From the NCBI GenBank assembly GCA_038232515.1, contig JBBSHS010000109.1, forward strand, positions 1 through 6,103: 6,103 nt of DNA, read 5' to 3'. A model generated the notes under the pieces. The model was not told the origin of the DNA, searched no databases, and saw nothing but the letters and a program-made list of their open reading frames with translations. Both the position numbers and the translations under genes were made by a program. Shown piece by piece: positions 1 through 5,785 of the stretch (its first letter is position 1; every line of letters begins with the position of its first letter). The stretch comes from JBBSHS01 sp038232515 (GTDB lineage Bacteria > Actinomycetota > Acidimicrobiia > Acidimicrobiales > JAUJNH01).

Positions 1-152
1 CCGCTCACCGTCGGCGGCGGCGTGTCGATGGCATAGATCTGCTCACGCGTGGCGGAGCGGTCGAAGCGGTAGGTGCCGTCGGCTTCCCACCGCTCGCCCC
101 ACTTGCGTTCCAGCCCCTCGAGGCTGGGTTTGTCGGGGACGGTCGGGCTCAT
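1..152 (-). CDS. valS: Valine--tRNA ligase, N-terminal fragment (cut by window edge)
   Basis: The reverse strand reads from ATG at 152 into the window edge, giving 50 complete codons. The peptide begins MSPTVPDKPSLEGLERKWGE and reaches a segment IDTPPPTVSG at residues 42-51. In class I synthetases this is the stretch just before the HIGH signature, and PPPTVSG (or PPPNVTG in the common bacterial form) is characteristic of valyl-tRNA synthetase, which charges tRNA-Val with valine in the cytoplasm. The TPPPTVSG wording is, from memory, that of the archaeal-like ValS group (also found in some actinobacteria) rather than the usual bacterial PPPNVTG group. The HIGH and KMSKS motifs and the editing domain lie outside the window. 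The start is well placed because the divergent cysS begins 20 bases away. No Shine-Dalgarno is visible, and a -10-like element 9 bases upstream suggests a leaderless or nearly leaderless mRNA. Confidence 0.85.
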   Translation of the reverse strand, partial: MSPTVPDKPSLEGLERKWGERWEADGTYRFDRSATREQIYAIDTPPPTVS

Positions 153-158
153 GTCGGA

Positions 159-169
159 GTTACCGTAAC
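159..169. promoter_or_regulatory. Palindromic -10 element shared by divergent valS and cysS
   Basis: The 11-base sequence GTTACCGTAAC is a perfect inverted repeat (GTTAC / GTAAC) around one central base. On the plus strand it gives TACCGT (161-166), six bases before the cysS ATG at 173. On the minus strand it gives TACGGT (167-162), nine bases before the valS ATG at 152. Both match the TAnnnT form of an actinobacterial -10 box, and the spacings put each transcription start at, or 1-3 bases before, the start codon. No convincing -35 hexamer is seen on either side; it would fall inside the opposite gene. The symmetry and distances are seen directly; promoter function is inferred. Confidence 0.55.
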
Positions 170-172
170 CGC

Positions 173-1549
173 ATGGTCCGCCTGTACGACACGGCACTGG
201 GGAACAAGCTCGAGCTCGACCTCCGCGATCCGGGCCGGCTGTCGATGTACGTCTGCGGTCCGACGGTGTACGACCATCCCCACGTCGGCCACGGCCGTCA
301 CGCCCTCGTCTACGACGTGCTGCGCCGGTATCTCGAGTGGTCGGGTACCGAGGTCCGCCATGTGTCCAACATCACCGACATCGACGACAAGATCATCGCC
401 CGGGCGGCACGAGACGGCCGCGGGGTCGACGAGGTGGCCGCCGAGTTCGAAGAGGCTTGGTACGCAGCCGTCGAGCGCCTCAACGTGCTGCGCCCCCACG
501 CCGACCCCCACGCCACCGACTACGTGGAGGACATGGTGGCCCTCGTCGGGCGGCTGGTGGACACCGGCCATGCCTACGCCACCGACGAGGGCGTGTGGCT
601 GACCACCGACACCGTGGCCGGTTACGGGCTGCTGGCCCGCCAGCCCCTGGACAGCCTGCGCTCGGGGGCCCGGGTCGGCGTGGTGGCGTCCAAGCGGTCG
701 CCCCTCGACGTCGCACTGTGGAAGCTGGTGGCGGCCGGGGAGCCGTCCTGGCCGTCGCCGTGGGGGCCGGGCCGACCCGGTTGGCACACCGAGTGCGTGG
801 TGATGTCGCTCGATTTGTTGGGCGAGGACTTCGACCTGCACGCCGGTGGCGCCGACCTCATCTTCCCCCACCACGAGAACGAGCGGGCCCAGGCCGTGGC
901 TCTGGAGCGGCCGTTCGCCCGGCGGTGGATGCACCATGCCTTCGTGGAGGTGGGGGGCGAGAAGATGTCGAAGTCGCTGGGGAACTTCACCACCCTCACC
1001 GATCTGCTGGCGGCCAACGACCCCCGGGCCTACCGGCTGCTCGTGCTCCAGTCGCAGTACCGCAAGCCCATGGAGGTGACCGTGGCCACCCTCGATGCCG
1101 CCACCCGGGCCCTGGCCGCCCTCGATGACTTCGCCCGCCGCACCGCCGACCTCACAGCTGCGCCGCCGGACGCCACCGCCATTGCCGCCTTTCGGACTCG
1201 GATGGACGACGACCTCGACACGCCCGGGGTCATCGCCGACCTGGCCGACCTACGGCGGCGGGCCAACGCCCTCCTCGACGCCCGCGACGCCGGGGGGGCG
1301 GCGCCGCTCGCCGCTGCCGTCGCCGACATCACCGGGGCTCTCGGTCTCGAGCTCCGGGGCGGGGCGACGGCGCCGGGTGGGACCAGCCTGACCGAGCCAC
1401 TGCCCTCCGACGTGGCCGCCCGCCTCGTCGAGCGCGACGCGGCACGCGAGCGACGGGACTTCGGGGCCGCCGACGCCATCCGGGCCGGGCTCGAGGCCGA
1501 CGGCTGGGTCGTGGAGGACACCCCCGGAGGAACGCGGGTCCATCGTTGA
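173..1549 (+). CDS. cysS: Cysteine--tRNA ligase
   Basis: This cytoplasmic class I aminoacyl-tRNA synthetase activates cysteine with ATP and attaches it to tRNA-Cys. The 458-residue product is about the length of the E. coli enzyme. The Rossmann catalytic domain opens with MYVCGPTVYD (25-34) and the HIGH-type motif HVGH (37-40). The zinc-site ligands that sense the cysteine thiol fall at C28, C208, H233 and E237, next to GWHTEC and FPHHENE. The KMSKS motif is at 264-268. A helical DALR-type domain follows, and the C-terminus carries the usual AADAIRAGLEADGW / EDTPGGT ending (about 435-455). MshC, the mycothiol ligase paralogue, is shorter and lacks this full C-terminal part, so CysS is preferred. 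The start is ATG with no Shine-Dalgarno, consistent with a leaderless transcript from the TACCGT box. The stop codon overlaps the putative cspA -35 hexamer, and no terminator separates the two genes. Confidence 0.97.
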   Translation: MVRLYDTALGNKLELDLRDPGRLSMYVCGPTVYDHPHVGHGRHALVYDVLRRYLEWSGTEVRHVSNITDIDDKIIARAARDGRGVDEVAAEFEEAWYAAVERLNVLRPHADPHATDYVEDMVALVGRLVDTGHAYATDEGVWLTTDTVAGYGLLARQPLDSLRSGARVGVVASKRSPLDVALWKLVAAGEPSWPSPWGPGRPGWHTECVVMSLDLLGEDFDLHAGGADLIFPHHENERAQAVALERPFARRWMHHAFVEVGGEKMSKSLGNFTTLTDLLAANDPRAYRLLVLQSQYRKPMEVTVATLDAATRALAALDDFARRTADLTAAPPDATAIAAFRTRMDDDLDTPGVIADLADLRRRANALLDARDAGGAAPLAAAVADITGALGLELRGGATAPGGTSLTEPLPSDVAARLVERDAARERRDFGAADAIRAGLEADGWVVEDTPGGTRVHR

Positions 1550-1576
1550 CCTGGTATGGGGGGCAGGTGCTAGCGT
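1546..1576 (+). promoter_or_regulatory. Putative cspA promoter overlapping the cysS stop codon
   Basis: TTGACC (1546-1551) resembles a -35 hexamer and includes the cysS TGA. After 19 bases comes TAGCGT (1571-1576), a TAnnnT -10 element preceded by TGC, i.e. an extended -10 TGn. This would start transcription near 1582-1584, leaving a leader of about 88 nt before the cspA start at 1671. The spacer is a little long (19), which the extended -10 could offset. Function is inferred from sequence only. Confidence 0.5.
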
Positions 1577-1581
1577 TCCAT

Positions 1582-1670
1582 TTCGAGGGATTGGCGTCTG
1601 TACGGCAACACCGCACGGGTTGAGCAGTCCCCTCCGCAATATCCGTACCTATCAAGGGGAAGTGCCAACC
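1582..1670 (+). promoter_or_regulatory. cspA 5' leader with possible RBS-sequestering structure
   Basis: The leader between the putative transcription start and the cspA GTG is less GC-rich than the coding regions. It holds the ribosome binding site AGGGGA (1655-1660), ten bases before GTG. TCCCCT (1628-1633) is its exact reverse complement and could pair with it. A second pair, GTACGG (1600-1605) with CCGTAC (1643-1648), crosses the first, so the two helices could form only as alternatives or as a pseudoknot. Long structured leaders are known to control cold-shock protein mRNAs in other bacteria; that this one does is inference. The left boundary is an estimate. Confidence 0.4.
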
Positions 1671-1877
1671 GTGGCAACCGGTACCGTCAAGTGGTTCAAC
1701 GCAGACAAGGGCTTCGGATTCATCTCCCAGTCCGACGGCCAGGACGTTTTCGTCCACTTCAGCGCCATTCAGACCTCGGGCTACCGCAGTCTCGAGGAGG
1801 GCCAGAACGTGGAGTTCGAGGTCCAGAAGGGCCCCAAGGGCCTCCAGGCGGCGAACGTCAAGCCCGTCCAGCAGTAG
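1671..1877 (+). CDS. cspA: Cold-shock protein (CspA family RNA chaperone)
   Basis: The product is a 68-residue single cold-shock domain, a five-stranded OB-fold barrel that binds single-stranded RNA and DNA and melts RNA secondary structure. The start GTVKWFN (4-10) is the family signature, RNP1 is KGFGFI (13-18) and RNP2 is VFVHF (26-30), providing the aromatic nucleic-acid-binding face. GTG at 1671 is chosen because AGGGGA (1655-1660) lies ten bases upstream and the family starts two or three residues before GTVKWF. An in-frame GTG at 1662 is only one base from that site, and a TTG at 1620 would add an unrelated 17-residue tail. The gene stands alone with its own putative promoter and terminator, as expected for an abundant mRNA. 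Whether it is cold-induced or constitutive cannot be read from the sequence. Confidence 0.95.
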   Translation: MATGTVKWFNADKGFGFISQSDGQDVFVHFSAIQTSGYRSLEEGQNVEFEVQKGPKGLQAANVKPVQQ

Positions 1878-1881
1878 TCGT

Positions 1882-1930
1882 AGGGCGCGGGAAGCCCGGC
1901 CGGCTCGCCCGGCCGGGCGTTGCCCTTTTT
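1882..1930 (+). terminator. Intrinsic terminator of cspA
   Basis: A perfect 10-bp GC-only stem (GCCCGGCCGG at 1894-1903 with CCGGCCGGGC at 1909-1918) closes over a 5-base loop. An outer helix AGGGC (1882-1886) with GCCCT (1922-1926) can extend it and brings the stem right up to a run of five T (1926-1930). It begins five bases after the cspA stop codon. Confidence 0.88.
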
Positions 1931-1973
1931 ACAAATGTTGGTGTGTTGACGGTGGCGACCTCCGCTGGGCCTC

Positions 1974-3233
1974 GTGCCTCGTCGATCACCTGAGCGCAAG
2001 CGCGCCCCACTGCCGGCGGGCTTCGGCACGATCTGGTCCACCGTCGCCATCGACCTGGTGGGCTTCGGCATCATCCTGCCCGTCCTGCCGTTGTACGCCG
2101 AGCGCTACGGAGCGTCACCCACGACCATCGGTGCCCTGTTGGCGTCGTTCTCGGTCGCCCAACTGCTGCTCGCACCGGTGTGGGGGGCCGTGTCCGACAG
2201 GGTGGGACGCAGGCCCGTGCTCGTGGCCTCCCTGGTGGGAACGGCCGTCGGAAGCCTGGTCACCGGACTGGCGGGATCGCTTCCCCTGCTCTTCGTGGGA
2301 CGGTTGCTCGACGGCGCCTCGGGAGCCAGCGTGTCGGTGGCCCAGGCATCGGCCGCCGACCTCGCCGGACCGGACCAGCGCGCCCGGCTCTTCGGCCTGT
2401 TGGGTGCGGCCTTCGGGGTCGGCTTCGTGGCCGGTCCGGCCATCGGATCCCTCGCCGCGCTGGTCGACGCCCGCCTCCCCTTCTTCGTCGCCGCCGCCCT
2501 CGCCGGAGTGAACGCCGTCGTAGCCACGCGCCGGCTGCCCGAGACCAACCCCCGGCACATCTCCGCTCCCGCCGACCGCCCCATCGCCGTGGCCGACGGC
2601 ATCGGTGCCGAGGGAATGGGCGGCCTCGACCCGGGTGCGGCCGTCGCCGACTTCCTGGTCGAGGACGCTCCCGAGGGCGGGTCCGACTCGGCCGGGGCCC
2701 GGCGGTTGAAACTGGCCCGGTTGATGGCGGTGGCGTTCGGATCGCTGGTGGCCTTCAGTGCCTTCGAGGCCACCTTCGCCCTGTTCGGGGAGCGCCGGCT
2801 CGGCTTCGGCCTGGCCTCCACCGGTGCCGTCTTCACCGGGATCGGCTTGGTCCTGGCCCTGGTGGAGGGAGGCCTGGTCCACCCTGCCGTCCATCGGCTG
2901 GGTGAGATCCGCACGCTGCGCCTGGCTCTGGTCGTGAATGCCGTCGGCCTGGTCCTGCTCTCCGCCGTCCACTCCTGGTGGCTGCTGGTTCCCGCCCTGG
3001 TCGCCCTGGTGGTGGGCCAGGGCCTGGCCACCCCGTCGCTGACCGCAGCCACCGCGTCGGTGGCATCGCCGCGCCGCCGGGGAGGCGTGCTGGGCCTCCA
3101 GCAGTCGGCGGGAGGACTGGCCCGGGTGGTGGGCCCCCTCCTCGGAGGGCTTGGCTTCCAGCACATCGGCGTCCCCGCTCCCTACCTGGCCGGCGCCGCG
3201 GTGATGCTCATCTGTGCGGTAGCCCTCACCTGA
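1974..3233 (+). CDS. MFS transporter, DHA1 drug:H+ antiporter type
   Basis: The 419-residue inner-membrane protein has the hydrophobicity pattern of a 12-helix major facilitator: about six helices between 19 and 186, a polar cytoplasmic loop (about 190-245), and six more between 248 and 418. Helix 1 carries IDLVGFGIILPVLPLY (26-41), typical of the TetA/DHA1 branch. The helix 2-3 loop has motif A, GAVSDRVGRRP (71-81), and helix 5 has an antiporter motif C-like GFVAGPAIGS (150-159). These predict proton-driven export of a small molecule; the substrate cannot be told. The central loop is rather long and acidic before a basic stretch at about 243-249. GTG at 1974 is the only reasonable start, since a stop at 1947 lies in frame upstream; no Shine-Dalgarno is visible. 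The gene stands alone, facing the alcohol dehydrogenase gene tail to tail. Confidence 0.93.
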   Translation: MPRRSPERKRAPLPAGFGTIWSTVAIDLVGFGIILPVLPLYAERYGASPTTIGALLASFSVAQLLLAPVWGAVSDRVGRRPVLVASLVGTAVGSLVTGLAGSLPLLFVGRLLDGASGASVSVAQASAADLAGPDQRARLFGLLGAAFGVGFVAGPAIGSLAALVDARLPFFVAAALAGVNAVVATRRLPETNPRHISAPADRPIAVADGIGAEGMGGLDPGAAVADFLVEDAPEGGSDSAGARRLKLARLMAVAFGSLVAFSAFEATFALFGERRLGFGLASTGAVFTGIGLVLALVEGGLVHPAVHRLGEIRTLRLALVVNAVGLVLLSAVHSWWLLVPALVALVVGQGLATPSLTAATASVASPRRRGGVLGLQQSAGGLARVVGPLLGGLGFQHIGVPAPYLAGAAVMLICAVALT

Positions 3234-3243
3234 GCCCGTTCTT

Positions 3244-3298
3244 GTCTCGCTGATCACCCCCTCCTGGCGTCGAGGAGCGGGACACCGAACAGCGAGAC
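3244..3298. terminator. Candidate bidirectional hairpin terminator in convergent gap
   Basis: The 68 bases between the MFS gene and the oppositely oriented dehydrogenase contain a perfect 9-bp inverted repeat, GTCTCGCTG (3244-3252) with CAGCGAGAC (3290-3298). Inside it lies a second stem, CTCCT (3261-3265) with AGGAG (3273-3277), extendable by CCC/GGG after a one-base bulge. Its position fits termination of both genes. There is no T tract on either strand, so classical intrinsic termination is uncertain; it might instead stall polymerase or protect 3' ends. Confidence 0.5.
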
Positions 3299-3301
3299 TG
3301 G

Positions 3302-4408
3302 TCAATAGACGATCACCGAGCGGGCCACTTCGCCGGCGGTCATGGCCCTGAAGGCGTCGTTGACGTCGTCGAGGCCGATGCGGCGGGACACGAGCTCCTC
3401 CAGCTTCAGGTCGCCTCGACGGTGGAGCTCGACCAGGCGGGGGATGTCGCGGCCGACGTCGGCCGATCCGTACCAGCACCCCTTGATGGTCTTCTCCGCC
3501 AGGATGACGCCCACCATGGCCGGCAGGCTCAGCATGACGTCCATGGACGGGATGCCCACCAGGATGGCCTGGCCGCCCCGCCGGGTCATGGCCACCACCT
3601 GGTCGATGGTGGGGCCGAGGCCGATCACCTCGAAGGCGACGTCGGCTCCCCGTTCACCGCTGAGGCTCATCACCGCCGTGACGGCATCGGTGCGGCCGGC
3701 GTCGACCACGTGGGTGGCGCCCATGGCCTCGGCCAGGACCAGCTTGTCCGGGTTGGTATCGACGGCCACGATCGTTTCCGCCCCGGCGATTCGGGCGCCC
3801 TGGACCACGTTGAGGCCCACCCCCCCACAGCCGACGACAGCCACGACGTCGCCCTCGTCGATCTGTGCGGTGTTGAGAGCGGCTCCGACGCCGGTCACCA
3901 CCCCGCAGGCCAGAAGAGCGGCAAGGCTGAGGTTGATGTCGCCGGCCACGGGAACGGCGCCCGAGGCAGGGATGACGGTGTCGGTCGAAAAGGTGCCGCA
4001 CCCCGACATCTGGAACACGGGCGCCCCGCGGCTGCGCATACGCGGCGTTCCGTCGAGCAACCCACCCGAGATCAGCACGGCGTCGGCCTCCTGACACAGC
4101 TCCGGCTGACCCCGCCCGCAGTAGTAGCAGCGGCCGCATTGGGGCACCCACGACACGACGACGTGGTCGCCCACGGCCACGTCGGTGACCCCCGGGCCCA
4201 CCTCGGTGATTAGGCCGGCTCCCTCGTGGCCCAGCACCGCGGGCAGGGGAATGGGCAGGACCCCGTCCCGCATGGACAGGTCGGAGTGGCAGACGCCCGA
4301 CGCGGCCAGGCGCACGGCCACCTCTCCGGCACGAGGGGCCTCGACCTCGATGTCGTCGCGGAGTTCGAGCGGTTGGGTGAGGGCGGTCAGTACGGCGGCA
4401 CGGGCCAA
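3302..4408 (-). CDS. Zinc-dependent alcohol dehydrogenase, MDR class III-like
   Basis: The 368-residue cytoplasmic enzyme belongs to the zinc-binding medium-chain dehydrogenase superfamily, which interconverts alcohols and aldehydes or ketones with NAD(P). Catalytic-zinc residues are C40 (in GVCHSD), H61 with E62 (GHEGAG) and C168 (LLACGV). Structural-zinc cysteines are C91, C94, C97 and C105. The cofactor domain has GCGGVG (193-198), and D217 at the end of the second strand suggests NAD rather than NADP. The KGCWYGS segment and the RIGLDDVNDAF ending resemble the group with mycobacterial AdhE-type enzymes and S-nitrosomycothiol reductase, so a thiol-adduct substrate is possible but unproven. 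The start is TTG at 4408: an in-frame TAG lies four codons upstream and no ATG or GTG fits before the conserved N-terminus. No Shine-Dalgarno is seen. It begins 14 bases after the stop of the small membrane protein gene, suggesting co-transcription as the last gene of the unit. Confidence 0.93.
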   Translation of the reverse strand: MARAAVLTALTQPLELRDDIEVEAPRAGEVAVRLAASGVCHSDLSMRDGVLPIPLPAVLGHEGAGLITEVGPGVTDVAVGDHVVVSWVPQCGRCYYCGRGQPELCQEADAVLISGGLLDGTPRMRSRGAPVFQMSGCGTFSTDTVIPASGAVPVAGDINLSLAALLACGVVTGVGAALNTAQIDEGDVVAVVGCGGVGLNVVQGARIAGAETIVAVDTNPDKLVLAEAMGATHVVDAGRTDAVTAVMSLSGERGADVAFEVIGLGPTIDQVVAMTRRGGQAILVGIPSMDVMLSLPAMVGVILAEKTIKGCWYGSADVGRDIPRLVELHRRGDLKLEELVSRRIGLDDVNDAFRAMTAGEVARSVIVY

Positions 4409-4422
4409 GACTGGTGTCTAGC

Positions 4423-4713
4423 TCAATGGAAGCTGCCGCCGCCCCGTTCTTCTCGTTCCGCGGCCCGCACGCCGTAGCCCACGATGATGGCCGGAAGGAG
4501 TACCGCCGACCCGGCGGCCAGGGCCACGATCACCACGGTGACCCCGACCGGTGTGAAACCGACAGCGGCGCCGACCCCGAAGGCGACCAGGGCGACGAAA
4601 AGACCGCTGTAGCCGGCGCTCTTGCCCAGCCGGGCCAGACGGTCGATGCGAGCCCGCCGAGCCTGGACCGGATCGGAGCCGGCGTTGTCGTCGGAGCGGG
4701 GAGTCCTCATCAT
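4423..4713 (-). CDS. Small two-helix membrane protein of unknown function
   Basis: This 96-residue product has no function I can assign. It has a polar, arginine-rich N-terminus (1-33, including QARRARIDRLARLGK), two hydrophobic segments (about 34-54 and 57-80) separated by a short FTPVG turn, and a charged tail (RAAEREERGGG). This fits a helical hairpin with both ends in the cytoplasm. I recall similar short proteins, with a membrane hairpin and an AAERE-type tail, as conserved hypotheticals in actinobacteria, but could not check. ATG at 4713 is preferred because GGTGAGG (complement of 4716-4722) lies just upstream with suitable alignment to the anti-Shine-Dalgarno; the next codon is also ATG (4710). 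It starts 28 bases after the glycosyltransferase stop and ends 14 bases before the dehydrogenase start, which supports one operon. A long reading frame in the same frame continues upstream to 5508 but is only the shadow of the glycosyltransferase gene. Confidence 0.8.
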   Translation of the reverse strand: MMRTPRSDDNAGSDPVQARRARIDRLARLGKSAGYSGLFVALVAFGVGAAVGFTPVGVTVVIVALAAGSAVLLPAIIVGYGVRAAEREERGGGSFH

Positions 4714-4741
4714 CGCCTCACCGTCATTCTCGCCTGCGTTC

Positions 4742-5785
4742 TCACCAGGACGCGGCCCACCCGGCACCGGAGAGCAGGCGGGCCAGGCACCGTTCGAGCG
4801 ACGCCAGCGAGAAATGGCGGCGAGCGATGGCCAGGTTGGTGTCGAGGAGTGTGGCATCAGGGGCGTCCAGCCAGGCGGCCAACGGCCGAGCGTTGTCAGC
4901 GGGAAACCAGCGGAACCCGAACGCAGCGATCTCGCGGGCCACTGGGTACCGGCCCACGGCCGCCGGACGACGATGAATTGCCGATTCGACGGTGGGGTTG
5001 CCGAAGCCCTCCCAGGTCGAGGGAAACGCCACGGCATCGGCGGCGGCATAGGCGTCGGCGATGGCCAGGCCCTCGGGGAGGCCCTTGGCCACCCGCACCC
5101 CGGCAGCGGCGAGCAGGCGGTCGAGCTCCGGGCCGTACCCGTCCTCGGCCGGGCCCACCAGCCAGTACGTCGCGTGCAGGCCGTGGGCGAGGCGGAGGGC
5201 ACCGGGCACGTTCTTGCGGGCGATGGCGCGCGTCGGCTGCACGAGGAGGCGCTCGTCGTCGCCGATGCCGAGCGCAGCACGGGTAGCGACCCGGTCCCCG
5301 GGGGCGGCCTCGGTGTCGAAACAGTTGGGAATGACCGAGGCACCGATCCCTCGGATCGCCAACTCGGCCCGGCTGCGGTGGTTGACGGTGACGTGGACCC
5401 ACGCCGGATCGACCGGTGGAAACCCGGCCACGTCGGTGAACGGTGAGCGTTGCCAGGCCAGGTCGTGGTGGTGCAGGACGGCGGGGCGGTCCCGGATGGC
5501 AGCGGCAACGCACGCGGCTGCCGCCTGGTTCATGGGGAGCGAGCACAGGTTCTCGACTACCACCAGATCGGCGTCGTCGAGGGCGGCGTCGAGTTCGGCC
5601 GGGGCGGGAGGGCAGGCGGCGGCGATGGCCAAACCGGGCAGAAGGCGGTCGACCGGACCCTCGCCGGCGACGGTCACCACCCGGAAGCCCAACGACTCGA
5701 AGGTCGCTGCCCATTTGGCCGCCTCCACCGACACACCGTCGGTGCCGCCGAGCCGGAACGACACGATGGCGGCGGTGGGCTCCAC
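4742..5785 (-). CDS. Glycosyltransferase, GT4-type (GT-B fold)
   Basis: The 347-residue protein looks like a retaining GT-B glycosyltransferase that moves a sugar from a nucleotide-sugar donor to an unidentified acceptor. The N-terminal half starts AAIVSFRLGGTDGVSVEAAKW (5-25), with the glycine-rich loop that contacts the donor in GT4 enzymes, and has a histidine cluster LHHHD (104-108). The C-terminal half has QPTRAIARKN (183-192), the Arg/Lys pair that usually binds the donor phosphates, and FPSTWEGFGNPTVES (254-268), with E259 and E267 forming the family's E-x7-E motif. No signal or membrane segment is seen. GTG at 5785 is chosen because recognisable homology starts right after it; a GTG at 5842 in the same frame would add 19 residues of low-complexity N-terminus. 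Neither has a good Shine-Dalgarno. It is the first gene of the probable three-gene unit with the small membrane protein and the dehydrogenase. Confidence 0.88.
   Translation of the reverse strand: MEPTAAIVSFRLGGTDGVSVEAAKWAATFESLGFRVVTVAGEGPVDRLLPGLAIAAACPPAPAELDAALDDADLVVVENLCSLPMNQAAAACVAAAIRDRPAVLHHHDLAWQRSPFTDVAGFPPVDPAWVHVTVNHRSRAELAIRGIGASVIPNCFDTEAAPGDRVATRAALGIGDDERLLVQPTRAIARKNVPGALRLAHGLHATYWLVGPAEDGYGPELDRLLAAAGVRVAKGLPEGLAIADAYAAADAVAFPSTWEGFGNPTVESAIHRRPAAVGRYPVAREIAAFGFRWFPADNARPLAAWLDAPDATLLDTNLAIARRHFSLASLERCLARLLSGAGWAASW

Noticed and set aside
149..1521. Minus-strand open frames opposite cysS (262 and 163 codons)
   Set aside because: They are shadows of a complete, motif-verified cysS; the translations show no family features.
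173..1549. Possibility that the CysRS homologue is MshC (mycothiol cysteine ligase)
   Set aside because: Length, YVCGPTVYD wording and the complete C-terminal tRNA-binding part match CysS; MshC is shorter and ends earlier.
1620..1670. N-terminal extension of the cold-shock protein from TTG at 1620, or start at GTG 1662
   Set aside because: The extension is unlike any cold-shock protein N-terminus, and the good ribosome binding site at 1655-1660 is inside or too close to these starts but well spaced for GTG 1671.
2115..3479. A 454-codon open frame on the minus strand, longer than the MFS gene it overlaps
   Set aside because: It is antisense to a clear transporter, its translation is low-complexity Gly/Arg/Gln/Asp-rich with no recognisable domain, and it runs into the dehydrogenase gene. 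It is a by-product of GC-rich third codon positions.
4414..5446. Plus-strand open frames of 274 and 290 codons opposite the glycosyltransferase and small membrane protein genes
   Set aside because: Their translations are Arg/Gly/Pro-rich without motifs, and the minus strand carries proteins with clear family signatures.
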